A stretch of 5,523 bases of DNA from Planctomycetaceae bacterium (GCA_031257725.1 JAIROD010000013.1:1-5523), one strand, 5' to 3'. Counted from the first letter of the stretch, positions 1 to 5,466 are shown. The notes: a model not told the origin generated them from the sequence alone. Numbers and translations are program-made.

Positions 1-120
1 TCTTTGCAGGATGATCGGGAACGTTGTTTCAAATATGGCATGGACGATTTCTGCTCCAAACCCGTCAACGCCGACCGACTCCTTAAAATGATCCGAAAAT
101 GGTTGAACAATATACCTTAA
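1..120 (+). CDS. Response regulator receiver (REC) domain, C-terminal fragment (5' end outside window)
   Basis: Thirty-nine codons followed by TAA are open from the first base, in frame 1. The peptide contains YGMDDFCSKPVNADRLLKMI and then RKWLNNIP. This is the end of a CheY-like receiver domain: the G-M-D-D-F/Y segment before beta-5, the invariant Lys-Pro pair (fragment residues 20-21; the Lys contacts the phosphoryl group on the phosphorylated Asp) and the amphipathic alpha-5 helix ending in a K-W-L. This ending is especially common in receiver domains fused to hybrid sensor histidine kinases, so the protein may be a hybrid kinase; a stand-alone regulator is equally possible because only the tail is visible. 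The phosphoacceptor Asp lies outside the window. It is convergent with the DUF58 gene. No output domain follows the receiver, so any effector domain must be N-terminal. Confidence 0.85.
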   Translation, partial: SLQDDRERCFKYGMDDFCSKPVNADRLLKMIRKWLNNIP

Positions 121-127
121 CTGTTAT

Positions 128-144
128 AAATCGGCTGATTTTTT
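128..144 (+). terminator. Weak terminator-like hairpin after the receiver gene
   Basis: AAATC and GATTT form a 5-bp stem around a GGCT loop, ending in a run of six T (139-144, the first three inside the stem). It starts 8 bases after the receiver gene's stop codon. The position and T-run fit an intrinsic terminator, but the stem is short and AT-rich, so this is only a candidate. Confidence 0.3.
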
Positions 145-200
145 GTATCTATTCACTCGATTGGAGGTTTTACATTTTGCGATTGATTTATTCCAACGAA

Positions 201-287
201 CAACGCCTTTAGGGGTTCAACGTGAATAACCGCCGGTTTCAACCGGCGGTAACGGACACACCACCACCTCAACCCCTTTAGGGGTTG
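201..287. repeat. Cluster of three short hairpins (palindromic repeat unit)
   Basis: Three hairpins lie within 87 bp. The outer two are versions of one motif: CAACCCC-TTTA-GGGGTTG at 270-287 (7-bp perfect stem, 4-base loop) and a degenerate copy at 202-217 with one internal mismatch. Between them, 229-250 forms ACCGCCGGTT-TC-AACCGGCGGT, a 10-bp perfect stem. The GC-rich hairpins stand out in AT-rich DNA. No T-run follows any of them, so they are not typical intrinsic terminators. The arrangement resembles REP/BIME-type intergenic palindromes; that these are genome-wide repeats is inference. Confidence 0.6.
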
Positions 288-318
288 CACAAAAGCGGTA
301 TGGAAACTTGTAAACGAT

Positions 319-492
319 GGAAATCTCTCATCATTCAGAATTTACCGAAAGTTAACGGCGTGGGCTTGCCCCGCGTTGTTGGGCTTAACCCCCAAACACG
401 GGGTAAACCCCGTCGTTAACTATTAATTTATTAATTTATTAATTTATTAATTAATAGGTTGAAAATAAAAAATTGAATTATTAGAGATGCCC
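319..492 (+). mobile_element. MITE-like element, left copy
   Basis: This 174-bp element has imperfect terminal inverted repeats: 319-338 matches the reverse complement of 473-492 at 15 of 20 positions, with consensus GGGAATCTCTAATAATTCA. The interior has GTTAACG (351-357) inverted at 414-420, a hairpin ACGGGG-TAAA-CCCCGT at 398-413, a small GGGC-TT-GCCC fold-back near 362, and an AT-rich stretch of TTAATTTA-type octamers at about 421-456. The whole unit reappears in reverse orientation at 5056-5225 with roughly ten substitutions and a 4-bp length difference in the octamer tract. It encodes no protein, so it would need a transposase in trans. No convincing target-site duplication is visible at this copy. 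It ends 36 bp before the 3' end of the DUF58 gene. Confidence 0.75.
421..456. repeat. AT-rich tandem octamer tract inside the left MITE-like copy
   Basis: TATTAATT is repeated about four times in tandem, followed by a partial unit. The matching tract in the right-hand copy (about 5092-5123) is 4 bp shorter and has lost the regular phasing, which accounts for the whole length difference between the two elements. It behaves like a short variable tandem repeat. Confidence 0.6.
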
Positions 493-528
493 ACAAAGGT
501 AAAAGAGACCAATAATCCATACTATTTA

Positions 529-1560
529 TTACAAATATTTCTTTTCACGGGCGTGAAAGAAACGTTTTAGGTTGGTAACAAAATCACTTCCTGTTTCGAT
601 TTTCAATTGATCAACACGGCAGCGTTTGAGTGTTTCGGTAATTCTGTTTTGACCGGAGGCGAGTTGTTGAGCGAGTATTTGCCGGATGACCGGATTGGCG
701 GTGTCCACTTCAAGCAATTCCCCTGTTTCAGCGTCCCGTAACGTAATCAGACCGATATTGGGAAATTCCCGCTCACGCGGATCAGAAAACGTTAACGCAA
801 TCAAATCATGTTTTCGCACACAAATAGAAAGCGACTGTTCCTGTTCTCCCGGCGTGGAACGATGTCGGGCGGTGCGGATGGAATGAAACAAAATATTTTT
901 TTCCAAACGGCTGCTGCCGGACAGAAAATCACCAATATCATTTGACATTTTCTGATCGGCATTGTTCCGGAAATCTTTTTCTGCTGTACCGGTTAATTCA
1001 GGAACAAGAAAATCACTGAGCAAAAACACAATCGCACGGCGTTTCTGAATACGATTAACATAATCAAGAGCCGCTTTAATATTGGTTTGCTGTGCGACCG
1101 GTTCGACTGCCAGCAATTCACGAATCAAATGTAACACATTTGCCTTACCTTTTCGCGGACGATAATAATCAATCACCTGCTCGGCAAACGTAATCAGACC
1201 GACTTTATCGTTATTTTTCAAAGCGGAAAACATGAGGGTTGCCGCCATTTCGATAGCTGTTTCAAGTTTTGAGCGGACGGATCCGAAAATTCCTGAAGCA
1301 GAGACATCGACAAGGAACAGAATCGTCAATTCCCGTTCTTCAACAAAGTGTTTGATAAAGGGTTTACCTGCCCGTGCTGTTACATTCCAGTCAATAGAAC
1401 GGATATCGTCGCCCGGTTGATATTCGCGTACTTCACTAAATTCCATCCCGTGACCGCGAAACACACTTTTGTATTGTCCGGCAAAAAGATCATTGACGGT
1501 TCGGTTGGCGACAATTTCAATCTGCCGCACTTTTTTTAATAGTTCAATCGTCTCCAACAT
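529..1560 (-). CDS. DUF58 family protein with von Willebrand factor A-like domain
   Basis: This 343-residue protein carries the DUF58 signature FRGHGMEFSEVREYQPGDDI (residues 34-53) continuing into RSIDWN (54-59), followed by a vWA-like fold. The metal-binding MIDAS motif is D85-x-S87-x-S89 (LVDVSASG), with T159 and D183 (LSDFL) as likely further ligands. The C-terminal family block has HDLIAL (251-256), DPRE (260-263) and RDAETGE (275-281). No signal peptide or membrane span is seen, so it is probably cytosolic. DUF58 proteins usually partner MoxR AAA+ ATPases as putative chaperone or metal-insertion systems, but no moxR lies in this window. Between D183 and HD251 there are about 66 residues where I expect roughly 15-20, so an unusual charged insert sits near 188-245. 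The start is supported by AGGAG eight bases upstream. Membership is confident; cellular role is unknown. Confidence 0.93.
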   Translation of the reverse strand: MLETIELLKKVRQIEIVANRTVNDLFAGQYKSVFRGHGMEFSEVREYQPGDDIRSIDWNVTARAGKPFIKHFVEERELTILFLVDVSASGIFGSVRSKLETAIEMAATLMFSALKNNDKVGLITFAEQVIDYYRPRKGKANVLHLIRELLAVEPVAQQTNIKAALDYVNRIQKRRAIVFLLSDFLVPELTGTAEKDFRNNADQKMSNDIGDFLSGSSRLEKNILFHSIRTARHRSTPGEQEQSLSICVRKHDLIALTFSDPREREFPNIGLITLRDAETGELLEVDTANPVIRQILAQQLASGQNRITETLKRCRVDQLKIETGSDFVTNLKRFFHAREKKYL

Positions 1561-1568
1561 TCGAGATA

Positions 1569-1573
1569 CTCCT
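1569..1573 (-). promoter_or_regulatory. Shine-Dalgarno site of the DUF58 gene
   Basis: The - strand reads AGGAG, eight bases before the ATG at 1560. It fixes the start codon of the DUF58 gene. It is notable because the two downstream + strand genes in this window have no such site. Confidence 0.75.
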
Positions 1574-1596
1574 AATTAATAATTAAAACGCATTCT

Positions 1597-1625
1597 AATT
1601 TATCATATTGCCGAAAAGCCGTCAA
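1597..1625 (-). promoter_or_regulatory. Candidate sigma-70-type promoter for the DUF58 gene
   Basis: On the - strand, TTGACG (1620-1625) and TAAATT (1597-1602) are separated by exactly 17 bases. The -35 matches the consensus at five of six positions and the -10 at four of six. It lies 37 bp upstream of the ATG and reads directly into the AGGAG ribosome site. The position is plausible, but AT-rich DNA gives such matches by chance. Confidence 0.45.
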
Positions 1626-1679
1626 TGTAAACCAGAAAATACCTTTTTCGTAATCAATCAGTGGAGTTTACAATCGTTG

Positions 1680-1725
1680 TTTTAACCAAACCTTATTTTC
1701 AACCTGATTTTCTAACAAAACAACC
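1680..1725 (+). repeat. Dispersed repeat B, copy 1
   Basis: These 46 bp, beginning TTTTAACC and ending CAACC, recur in the same orientation at 5279-5325 with about six differences including a 1-bp indel. The shared core is CAACCTGATTTTC plus an upstream AACCTTATT word. The copies lie outside any gene and are not themselves palindromic. Function is unknown. Confidence 0.6.
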
Positions 1726-1759
1726 AATTTCTACCCGTTGACAGTATAAAATTAATTTT

Positions 1760-1771
1760 TTAGAGATTCCC
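1760..1771 (+). repeat. Solitary MITE terminal sequence upstream of the methyltransferase
   Basis: TTAGAGATTCCC is identical to the outer end of the right-hand MITE-like element (5214-5225) and differs by one base from the end of the left-hand copy (481-492). No element body is attached on either side. It may be a remnant of an excised or decayed element, or a chance 12-mer match. Confidence 0.4.
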
Positions 1772-1803
1772 CCAATGGAATTGTTATTTTTGTTTATCAT
1801 CTA

Positions 1804-2502
1804 ATGATTAACCAACACGTATTCTGGGTTGTCAATCCCAATTCACGATTTGCAAAGTGGGCGCGGAATGCCCGAATCCGGATGTTTCGTCAATTGGAAA
1901 CATGGGTCGATTTTGAAACATTGGAACAAGTTCTGGATGTTGGAGTAACAGCGGAACGTGACAGAGCCGAAACAAATATATTTGAAAAATATTATCCGTT
2001 TAAGGATCGGGTTACCGCCTTATCGCCACAAGATGCTTCATGGATTGAAGAAAATTGGTCGGGTATGAAATATGTTTGTGGTAACGGCTGTGGGATGCCG
2101 TTTGCGGATAATCAATTCGATCTTGTTGTTTCGTTTGCGGTTATCGAACATGTTGGTTCTTTGGAAAATCAGAAAAAATTTCTTGCCGAATGTGTTCGGG
2201 TTGCCAAAAAATATGTTTTTATCGCAACTCCCAATCGAGGTTATCCGGTGGAATTTCACACGGTACTCCCATTAATTCATTGGTTGCCGAAACCGATTCA
2301 TCGAAGAATACTCAAATTCCTCCGCCTTGATTTTTTCGCTGAAGAAGCCAATCTCAATCTTTTATCGGAAAAATCCCTTGTACAACTATGTAAAGAACTT
2401 GGAATCGAAGATTATCAAATTCGTCATCTCCGTTTTTTCGGGCTGAAATCGAATCTATTGCTTCTCGTTACGAAATACCCCCCCCCCCCCCCAGAAAATT
2501 AA
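1804..2502 (+). CDS. Class I SAM-dependent methyltransferase (Methyltransf_11-like)
   Basis: This 232-residue protein has a Rossmann-type methyltransferase core. Motif I is VLDVGVTAE (43-51), where the usual second glycine of the GxG loop is replaced, as in a subfamily I recall from planctomycetes. NGCGMPFADNQFDLVVSFAV (94-113) followed by IEHV (114-117) gives the acidic-loop, FD and EH signature of Methyltransf_11. TPNRGYPVEFHT (142-153) and HWLPKPIHR (159-167) are subfamily blocks. The substrate is unknown; the neighbouring glycosyltransferase suggests an envelope glycan or lipid, which is inference. No Shine-Dalgarno site precedes the ATG, and the frame stays open back to 1756 without another ATG, GTG or TTG, so the true N-terminus is uncertain. 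The coding region ends in five prolines and Glu-Asn, created by a 15-base poly-C run beyond the catalytic core. No membrane segments; cytosolic or peripheral. Confidence 0.88.
   Translation: MINQHVFWVVNPNSRFAKWARNARIRMFRQLETWVDFETLEQVLDVGVTAERDRAETNIFEKYYPFKDRVTALSPQDASWIEENWSGMKYVCGNGCGMPFADNQFDLVVSFAVIEHVGSLENQKKFLAECVRVAKKYVFIATPNRGYPVEFHTVLPLIHWLPKPIHRRILKFLRLDFFAEEANLNLLSEKSLVQLCKELGIEDYQIRHLRFFGLKSNLLLLVTKYPPPPPEN
2478..2492 (+). repeat. Poly-C homopolymer tract (15 C) at the 3' end of the methyltransferase gene
   Basis: Fifteen consecutive C occur in otherwise AT-rich DNA, overlapping codons 225-230 and encoding the terminal polyproline. As written the frame stops seven bases later (TAA 2500-2502). 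One extra C would give a 39-residue tail ending at 2612; one fewer would give a 35-residue tail ending at 2599. Such tracts slip readily during replication. A sequencing or assembly length error is equally possible. Confidence 0.9.
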
Positions 2503-2558
2503 TTCTAATTCGGCAGTCCTCATTTATTACGTACAGAAAAGAACTACGGAAAATAAAC

Positions 2559-2577
2559 GGGTTGTTAATGACAACCC
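2559..2577 (+). terminator. Hairpin, possible terminator after the methyltransferase
   Basis: GGGTTGT-TAATG-ACAACCC is a perfect 7-bp stem with a 5-base loop, 56 bp after the methyltransferase stop. The following bases (TTATCTCTC) are pyrimidine-rich but lack a clean T-run, so intrinsic termination is only possible. In the slipped poly-C frames the hairpin would lie inside the coding extension. Confidence 0.35.
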
Positions 2578-2643
2578 TTATCTCTCACGTTGTCTTTAAC
2601 ACATGTCCCTAATGTTTTTTCATGAGATAGTTTACTTTATTTT

Positions 2644-2652
2644 TGTTATAAT
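2644..2652 (+). promoter_or_regulatory. Candidate extended -10 promoter for the membrane glycosyltransferase gene
   Basis: TGTTATAAT combines the TGn extension with a perfect TATAAT (2647-2652). No good -35 hexamer lies 16-18 bases upstream, which is tolerated by extended -10 promoters. It would give a leader of roughly 95-120 bases before the TTG or ATG start. Confidence 0.4.
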
Positions 2653-2752
2653 TAATCAGCCGTGTATTTTACGTTTGATAAATTGAATTTGATGAGCGAT
2701 CCGTTTTTCCGGACAACTCCTTACGACGTTTGAACAGTTACAATTAACTTAT

Positions 2753-5056
2753 TTGAACCTATTATTTCCCGAATATTTTATGTTTATTGTTGTTTTCGTT
2801 TTGAATTTTATTTTTTGTTTTTTATTTTCCCGTGCAGCACTCCGATACTTTCTTTCGGAACGTCCGACACCGTATATTGCACTCTATGAAGCATTTTGTG
2901 TTGGCTGCATTTTCTTTACGGCTGAAACATGGTTTTTTATAGAAGGATTGTCTGTATTCAATGCGCTCAAAACACCTGAACCCTTAGCGTTACTCCACTT
3001 TCTATCATTACTCCTATTCGCCGTCGGAACATTTTTTCTACGTCATTCTCTTGTTCAGGCATTCACGGAATGGCGTTATGTTGGAAATGATCCGTTTATT
3101 CGCAGAATTGTTATTTTGATTGCCGTTTTTATTTTTTGTCCGCTTTTTCTTGTTGCGGTATATTATCCTCCCTGTACTGCCGATTCCATGTCTTATCATC
3201 TGCCCCGAATACTTCATTGGATTCAGAACGGTAATATCGAAATGTATCCCACAAACTATCCGCGACAACTTTATCTTCAACCGCTTGCGGAATATCTTAT
3301 TGTCGGTTTGGAATTATTTTCAGGCAACGATTATTTTGACAATACCATTCAAATGGTTGCATTTCTCGGCGTTTTTTGTGTAATTGCTTTATTGATTCGT
3401 CATTTCGGCGGCGGCGGACGTTGTCAACTATTGGGCTGCCTGCTGGTTCTCTCCGCACCCATTGCCCTGTTTGAATCGCCAACCACTCAAACAGATATTG
3501 TATTAACATTCTTTTTTTTCTGTTTTCTTTATTTCGGACTAAAACTAAGTTCCACGTCTTCGGTATTATCTCATCGGGAACAACTCTTTTATGCTGTCTG
3601 TATGGGAGTTTCACTCGGATTGAGTCTTAATACAAAAGTTTCCGTTGCCGCTTTTGAAATTCCATTCTGTTGTTGGTTCGGTTTACGGTATCTAAAAATA
3701 TATCGGAAACAAGTTTTATCAATTTACGGTTTTTTAATTATGGGATTCCTTATCTTTAACGTTCCGTATTTTACCCGTAATGTTCAAATGTCCGGTCATT
3801 TGTTCAGTCCTGTTTATCTCCAAAAGATGGTAAAAAATTCCCGATTGGGTCTTGATGTTGTTTTTTCCAATGCTGCCAGAAATATCGGAATGCAACTTCG
3901 TGTTCCCAATAAGGAAATCAATCAGTACAATAAAAGATTCATGATACAATTACATCATGTTCTCGGTATAATGTGGGCTGATCCGCATACCACTTATACA
4001 GGCGTTGGAACAATTCCTTATGAATATGAAACCGTCTTTATTCTTGATGATTATCGATCCGGTAACATGTTGCTTATCCTTCTTTTCAGTATTGTCGTCT
4101 TATCCTACTGCTCAACCCGATGTCGTCAATTACTTTTTCCCAACTTTCAAAAAACAGCAAAAACTCATGCCAAACGTAAAACTAAAAAAAATGCCGCCGA
4201 ATTATCGAATCAAGAAAATAACTCAGCCATTGATTCGGAAACTCCGCTGCTTCTTCCTGAACATCACCATCAACACCGTTATTTGATTATCTATATTTGG
4301 CTTACCGTTTTAGGTTTTCTTCTTTTTTCTGCCCTGTTTCGTTGGCAACCGTTTGGCGCACGGTTATTGCTTCCTAATTTTCTTGGCGGTATTCCGTTTA
4401 TTGCGATTGGACTTTGCCGTATTCTCACTGCCAAACGTATTGGTCAGTTTATTCCGTTACTTTTCGGAATGTCATTTCTTTATGTTGTTTTTATGGTTGC
4501 AAATTCAACGTTTTTTAATCCGTTGGATGCAATGATTAGGACGGAAGAAAAACCGGTTTTGAATCCGTCGGAAACGACGCAAGGAAATGTCAATCTCACC
4601 ACATCGGAAGGACAATTGATTGACGTTGATATTTCCATAACAAATCCGGAACTTTTGGAAAATTATTTTGTTGTCCGATCTTTTCGTGATTCATATTTGT
4701 TTCATCGGAAATACAAATATTTTCGACAAGTTCCACAATACATGGTTGATTATCTGTCGATCACCAATAAAATCAAGGAGTTAGGTGCTACGAAAATCGG
4801 AATGGCGTTAGATACAAATTTTGATCGTTGGGAATATCCGTTTTGGGCTATTCTTCGCAACTTCAATCGGAATTATCAGATTAAATGGGTTATTTATCCC
4901 GAATATCTCAAAAAAACACGAAATTACGATCCCAATTTCGTACCGGAGCTGATCATTACCGATTTTTCTCCTGAGATTATTTCAAAAGAGTTTGAAATTG
5001 AACGCGCATGGAAATATGAACATCTGATTCTTGTGAAAGTCAAGAAAAAAGAATAG
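2753..5056 (+). CDS. GT-C-fold (GT39/PMT_2-like) polytopic membrane glycosyltransferase, putative
   Basis: This 767-residue protein has about 13-15 hydrophobic spans: among them about 9-27, 77-96, 117-138, 199-216, 247-264, 320-339, 437-453, 509-528, 537-557 and 565-583. The first large external loop has TADSMSYHLPRILHWIQNG (142-160) and TNYPRQLYLQPLAEYL (167-182). In GT-C enzymes this loop carries the catalytic acid, here probably D144. FRWQPFGARLLLP (529-541) is a second block I recall from PMT_2-like proteins of planctomycetes. These enzymes transfer sugars from polyprenyl-phosphate donors on the outer face of the cytoplasmic membrane; donor and acceptor here are unknown. A Lys/Gln/His-rich hydrophilic loop (465-508) and a soluble C-terminal domain (584-767) follow. 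The start is uncertain: TTG 2753 gives nine extra residues before M10 (ATG 2780), and neither has a Shine-Dalgarno site. The final G of the TAG stop belongs to the adjoining MITE-like element. Confidence 0.8.
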   Translation: MNLLFPEYFMFIVVFVLNFIFCFLFSRAALRYFLSERPTPYIALYEAFCVGCIFFTAETWFFIEGLSVFNALKTPEPLALLHFLSLLLFAVGTFFLRHSLVQAFTEWRYVGNDPFIRRIVILIAVFIFCPLFLVAVYYPPCTADSMSYHLPRILHWIQNGNIEMYPTNYPRQLYLQPLAEYLIVGLELFSGNDYFDNTIQMVAFLGVFCVIALLIRHFGGGGRCQLLGCLLVLSAPIALFESPTTQTDIVLTFFFFCFLYFGLKLSSTSSVLSHREQLFYAVCMGVSLGLSLNTKVSVAAFEIPFCCWFGLRYLKIYRKQVLSIYGFLIMGFLIFNVPYFTRNVQMSGHLFSPVYLQKMVKNSRLGLDVVFSNAARNIGMQLRVPNKEINQYNKRFMIQLHHVLGIMWADPHTTYTGVGTIPYEYETVFILDDYRSGNMLLILLFSIVVLSYCSTRCRQLLFPNFQKTAKTHAKRKTKKNAAELSNQENNSAIDSETPLLLPEHHHQHRYLIIYIWLTVLGFLLFSALFRWQPFGARLLLPNFLGGIPFIAIGLCRILTAKRIGQFIPLLFGMSFLYVVFMVANSTFFNPLDAMIRTEEKPVLNPSETTQGNVNLTTSEGQLIDVDISITNPELLENYFVVRSFRDSYLFHRKYKYFRQVPQYMVDYLSITNKIKELGATKIGMALDTNFDRWEYPFWAILRNFNRNYQIKWVIYPEYLKKTRNYDPNFVPELIITDFSPEIISKEFEIERAWKYEHLILVKVKKKE

Positions 5057-5225
5057 GGCATCTCGAATAATTCAATTTTTTGTTTTCAACCTATTAATTA
5101 ATAAATTAATTAATAAATTAATAGTTAACGACGGGGTTTACCCCGTGTTTTAGGGTTAAGTCTAACAATGCGGGGCAAGCCCACGCCGTTAACTTTCGGT
5201 AAATTCTGAATTATTAGAGATTCCC
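5056..5225 (-). mobile_element. MITE-like element, right copy (inverted relative to left copy)
   Basis: This 170-bp unit is the reverse complement of 319-492 with about 94% identity by eye and a 4-bp shorter octamer tract. Its ends, GGGCATCTCGAATAATTCAA (5056-5075) and the inverse of CTGAATTATTAGAGATTCCC (5206-5225), match at 17 of 20 positions. AATA immediately flanks both sides (5052-5055 and 5226-5229), consistent with a 4-bp target-site duplication. The first G completes the TAG stop codon of the upstream gene; removing the element and one AATA restores GAA-TAA at the same place, so the insertion left the protein unchanged. It is non-coding and could form a strong secondary structure at the 3' end of the glycosyltransferase transcript. 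Confidence 0.78.
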
Positions 5226-5236
5226 AATAAACATTT

Positions 5237-5273
5237 GTAACTATTCCGTCGTGCATGGGGATTGAATAGTTAC
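5237..5273. repeat. 10-bp inverted repeat GTAACTATTC / GAATAGTTAC
   Basis: GTAACTATTC (5237-5246) is perfectly inverted at 5264-5273 around a 17-base loop. The same word with its upstream TTT recurs at 5443-5455, again followed by a base and GTCG. It is probably the end of a short dispersed element. Confidence 0.6.
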
Positions 5274-5278
5274 CGCCA

Positions 5279-5325
5279 TTTTAACCCAACCTTATTCTCA
5301 ACCTGATTTTCCAAACTAAACAACC
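5279..5325 (+). repeat. Dispersed repeat B, copy 2
   Basis: This is the same-orientation partner of 1680-1725, starting TTTTAACCC and ending CAACC, with the shared core CAACCTGATTTTC. Here it lies 53 bp beyond the MITE-like element, whereas copy 1 lies upstream of the solitary terminal sequence, so the two repeats are not parts of one fixed unit. Confidence 0.6.
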
Positions 5326-5355
5326 TTAGTAGCAAAAAATCATCAAAAATCCAAC

Positions 5356-5397
5356 CTTATTACCTTATTAAATAAAGAGGAACAATAAGGTAATAAG
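5356..5397. repeat. 14-bp perfect inverted repeat with 14-base loop
   Basis: CTTATTACCTTATT (5356-5369) and AATAAGGTAATAAG (5384-5397) are exact inverse complements separated by 14 bases. Beyond a single mismatch two further bases pair. The arm also contains a partial direct repeat (CTTATT twice). No T-run follows, and no gene ends nearby on the + strand, so it is not an obvious terminator. It could be a palindromic repeat or a protein-binding site. Confidence 0.65.
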
Positions 5398-5466
5398 ATT
5401 AGTTGTAATATATCAGTGGAATTTTTCGGAGATTGAAGTTTATTTGTAACTATTCAGTCGCGGTAG

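Larger units (their letters stand above)
121..528. other. Intergenic region between convergent genes, repeat-rich, no supported gene
   Basis: This 408-bp gap between the convergent receiver and DUF58 genes contains no credible coding region. It holds a weak terminator candidate, a cluster of three small hairpins (201-287), and a complete miniature inverted-repeat element (319-492), each described separately. The only start-like signal is GGAGG at 163-167 followed nine bases later by TTG at 177, which opens just 11 codons before a TAG inside the first hairpin. Confidence 0.7.
1561..1803. other. Divergent intergenic region between DUF58 and methyltransferase genes
   Basis: This 243-bp region should hold promoters for both flanking genes. 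On the - strand it has the promoter and ribosome site given separately. On the + strand TTGACA occurs at 1738-1743, but the hexamer 17 bases later (TAGAGA) is a poor -10, so no + promoter is convincing. TGTAAAC (1626-1632) and GTTTACA (1668-1674) form a 7-bp spaced inverted repeat that could be an operator or chance. A dispersed repeat (1680-1725) and a solitary MITE terminal sequence (1760-1771) are also present. Confidence 0.6.
2503..2752. other. Intergenic region between methyltransferase and membrane glycosyltransferase
   Basis: This 250-bp region contains no supported gene. The short frame from ATG 2692 closes after 13 codons. It holds a 7-bp hairpin and an extended -10 promoter candidate, listed separately. 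The gap argues against tight operonic coupling of the two + strand genes. Confidence 0.6.

Noticed and set aside
201..287. Possible CRISPR array
   Set aside because: Only two related units, one degenerate, with an unrelated hairpin between them and no regular spacers.
686..1539. Three short + strand reading frames (62-66 residues) opposite the DUF58 gene
   Set aside because: They are antisense shadows of a well-supported gene and have no recognisable motifs.
1738..1766. TTGACA-17-TAGAGA promoter for the methyltransferase
   Set aside because: The -35 is perfect, but the -10 matches only three of six positions and coincides with the MITE-end sequence.
2692..2733. Small peptide from ATG 2692 upstream of the glycosyltransferase
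   Set aside because: Thirteen codons, no ribosome site and no recognisable attenuator structure.
3038..4535. Short reading frames on both strands within the glycosyltransferase gene
   Set aside because: All overlap a 767-codon frame with clear family motifs and look like by-products of its composition.
319..5225. Classical composite transposon
   Set aside because: The flanking repeats are under 180 bp and encode no transposase, and none is found in between. The outer flanks (CGAT on the left, AATA on the right) show no shared target duplication.
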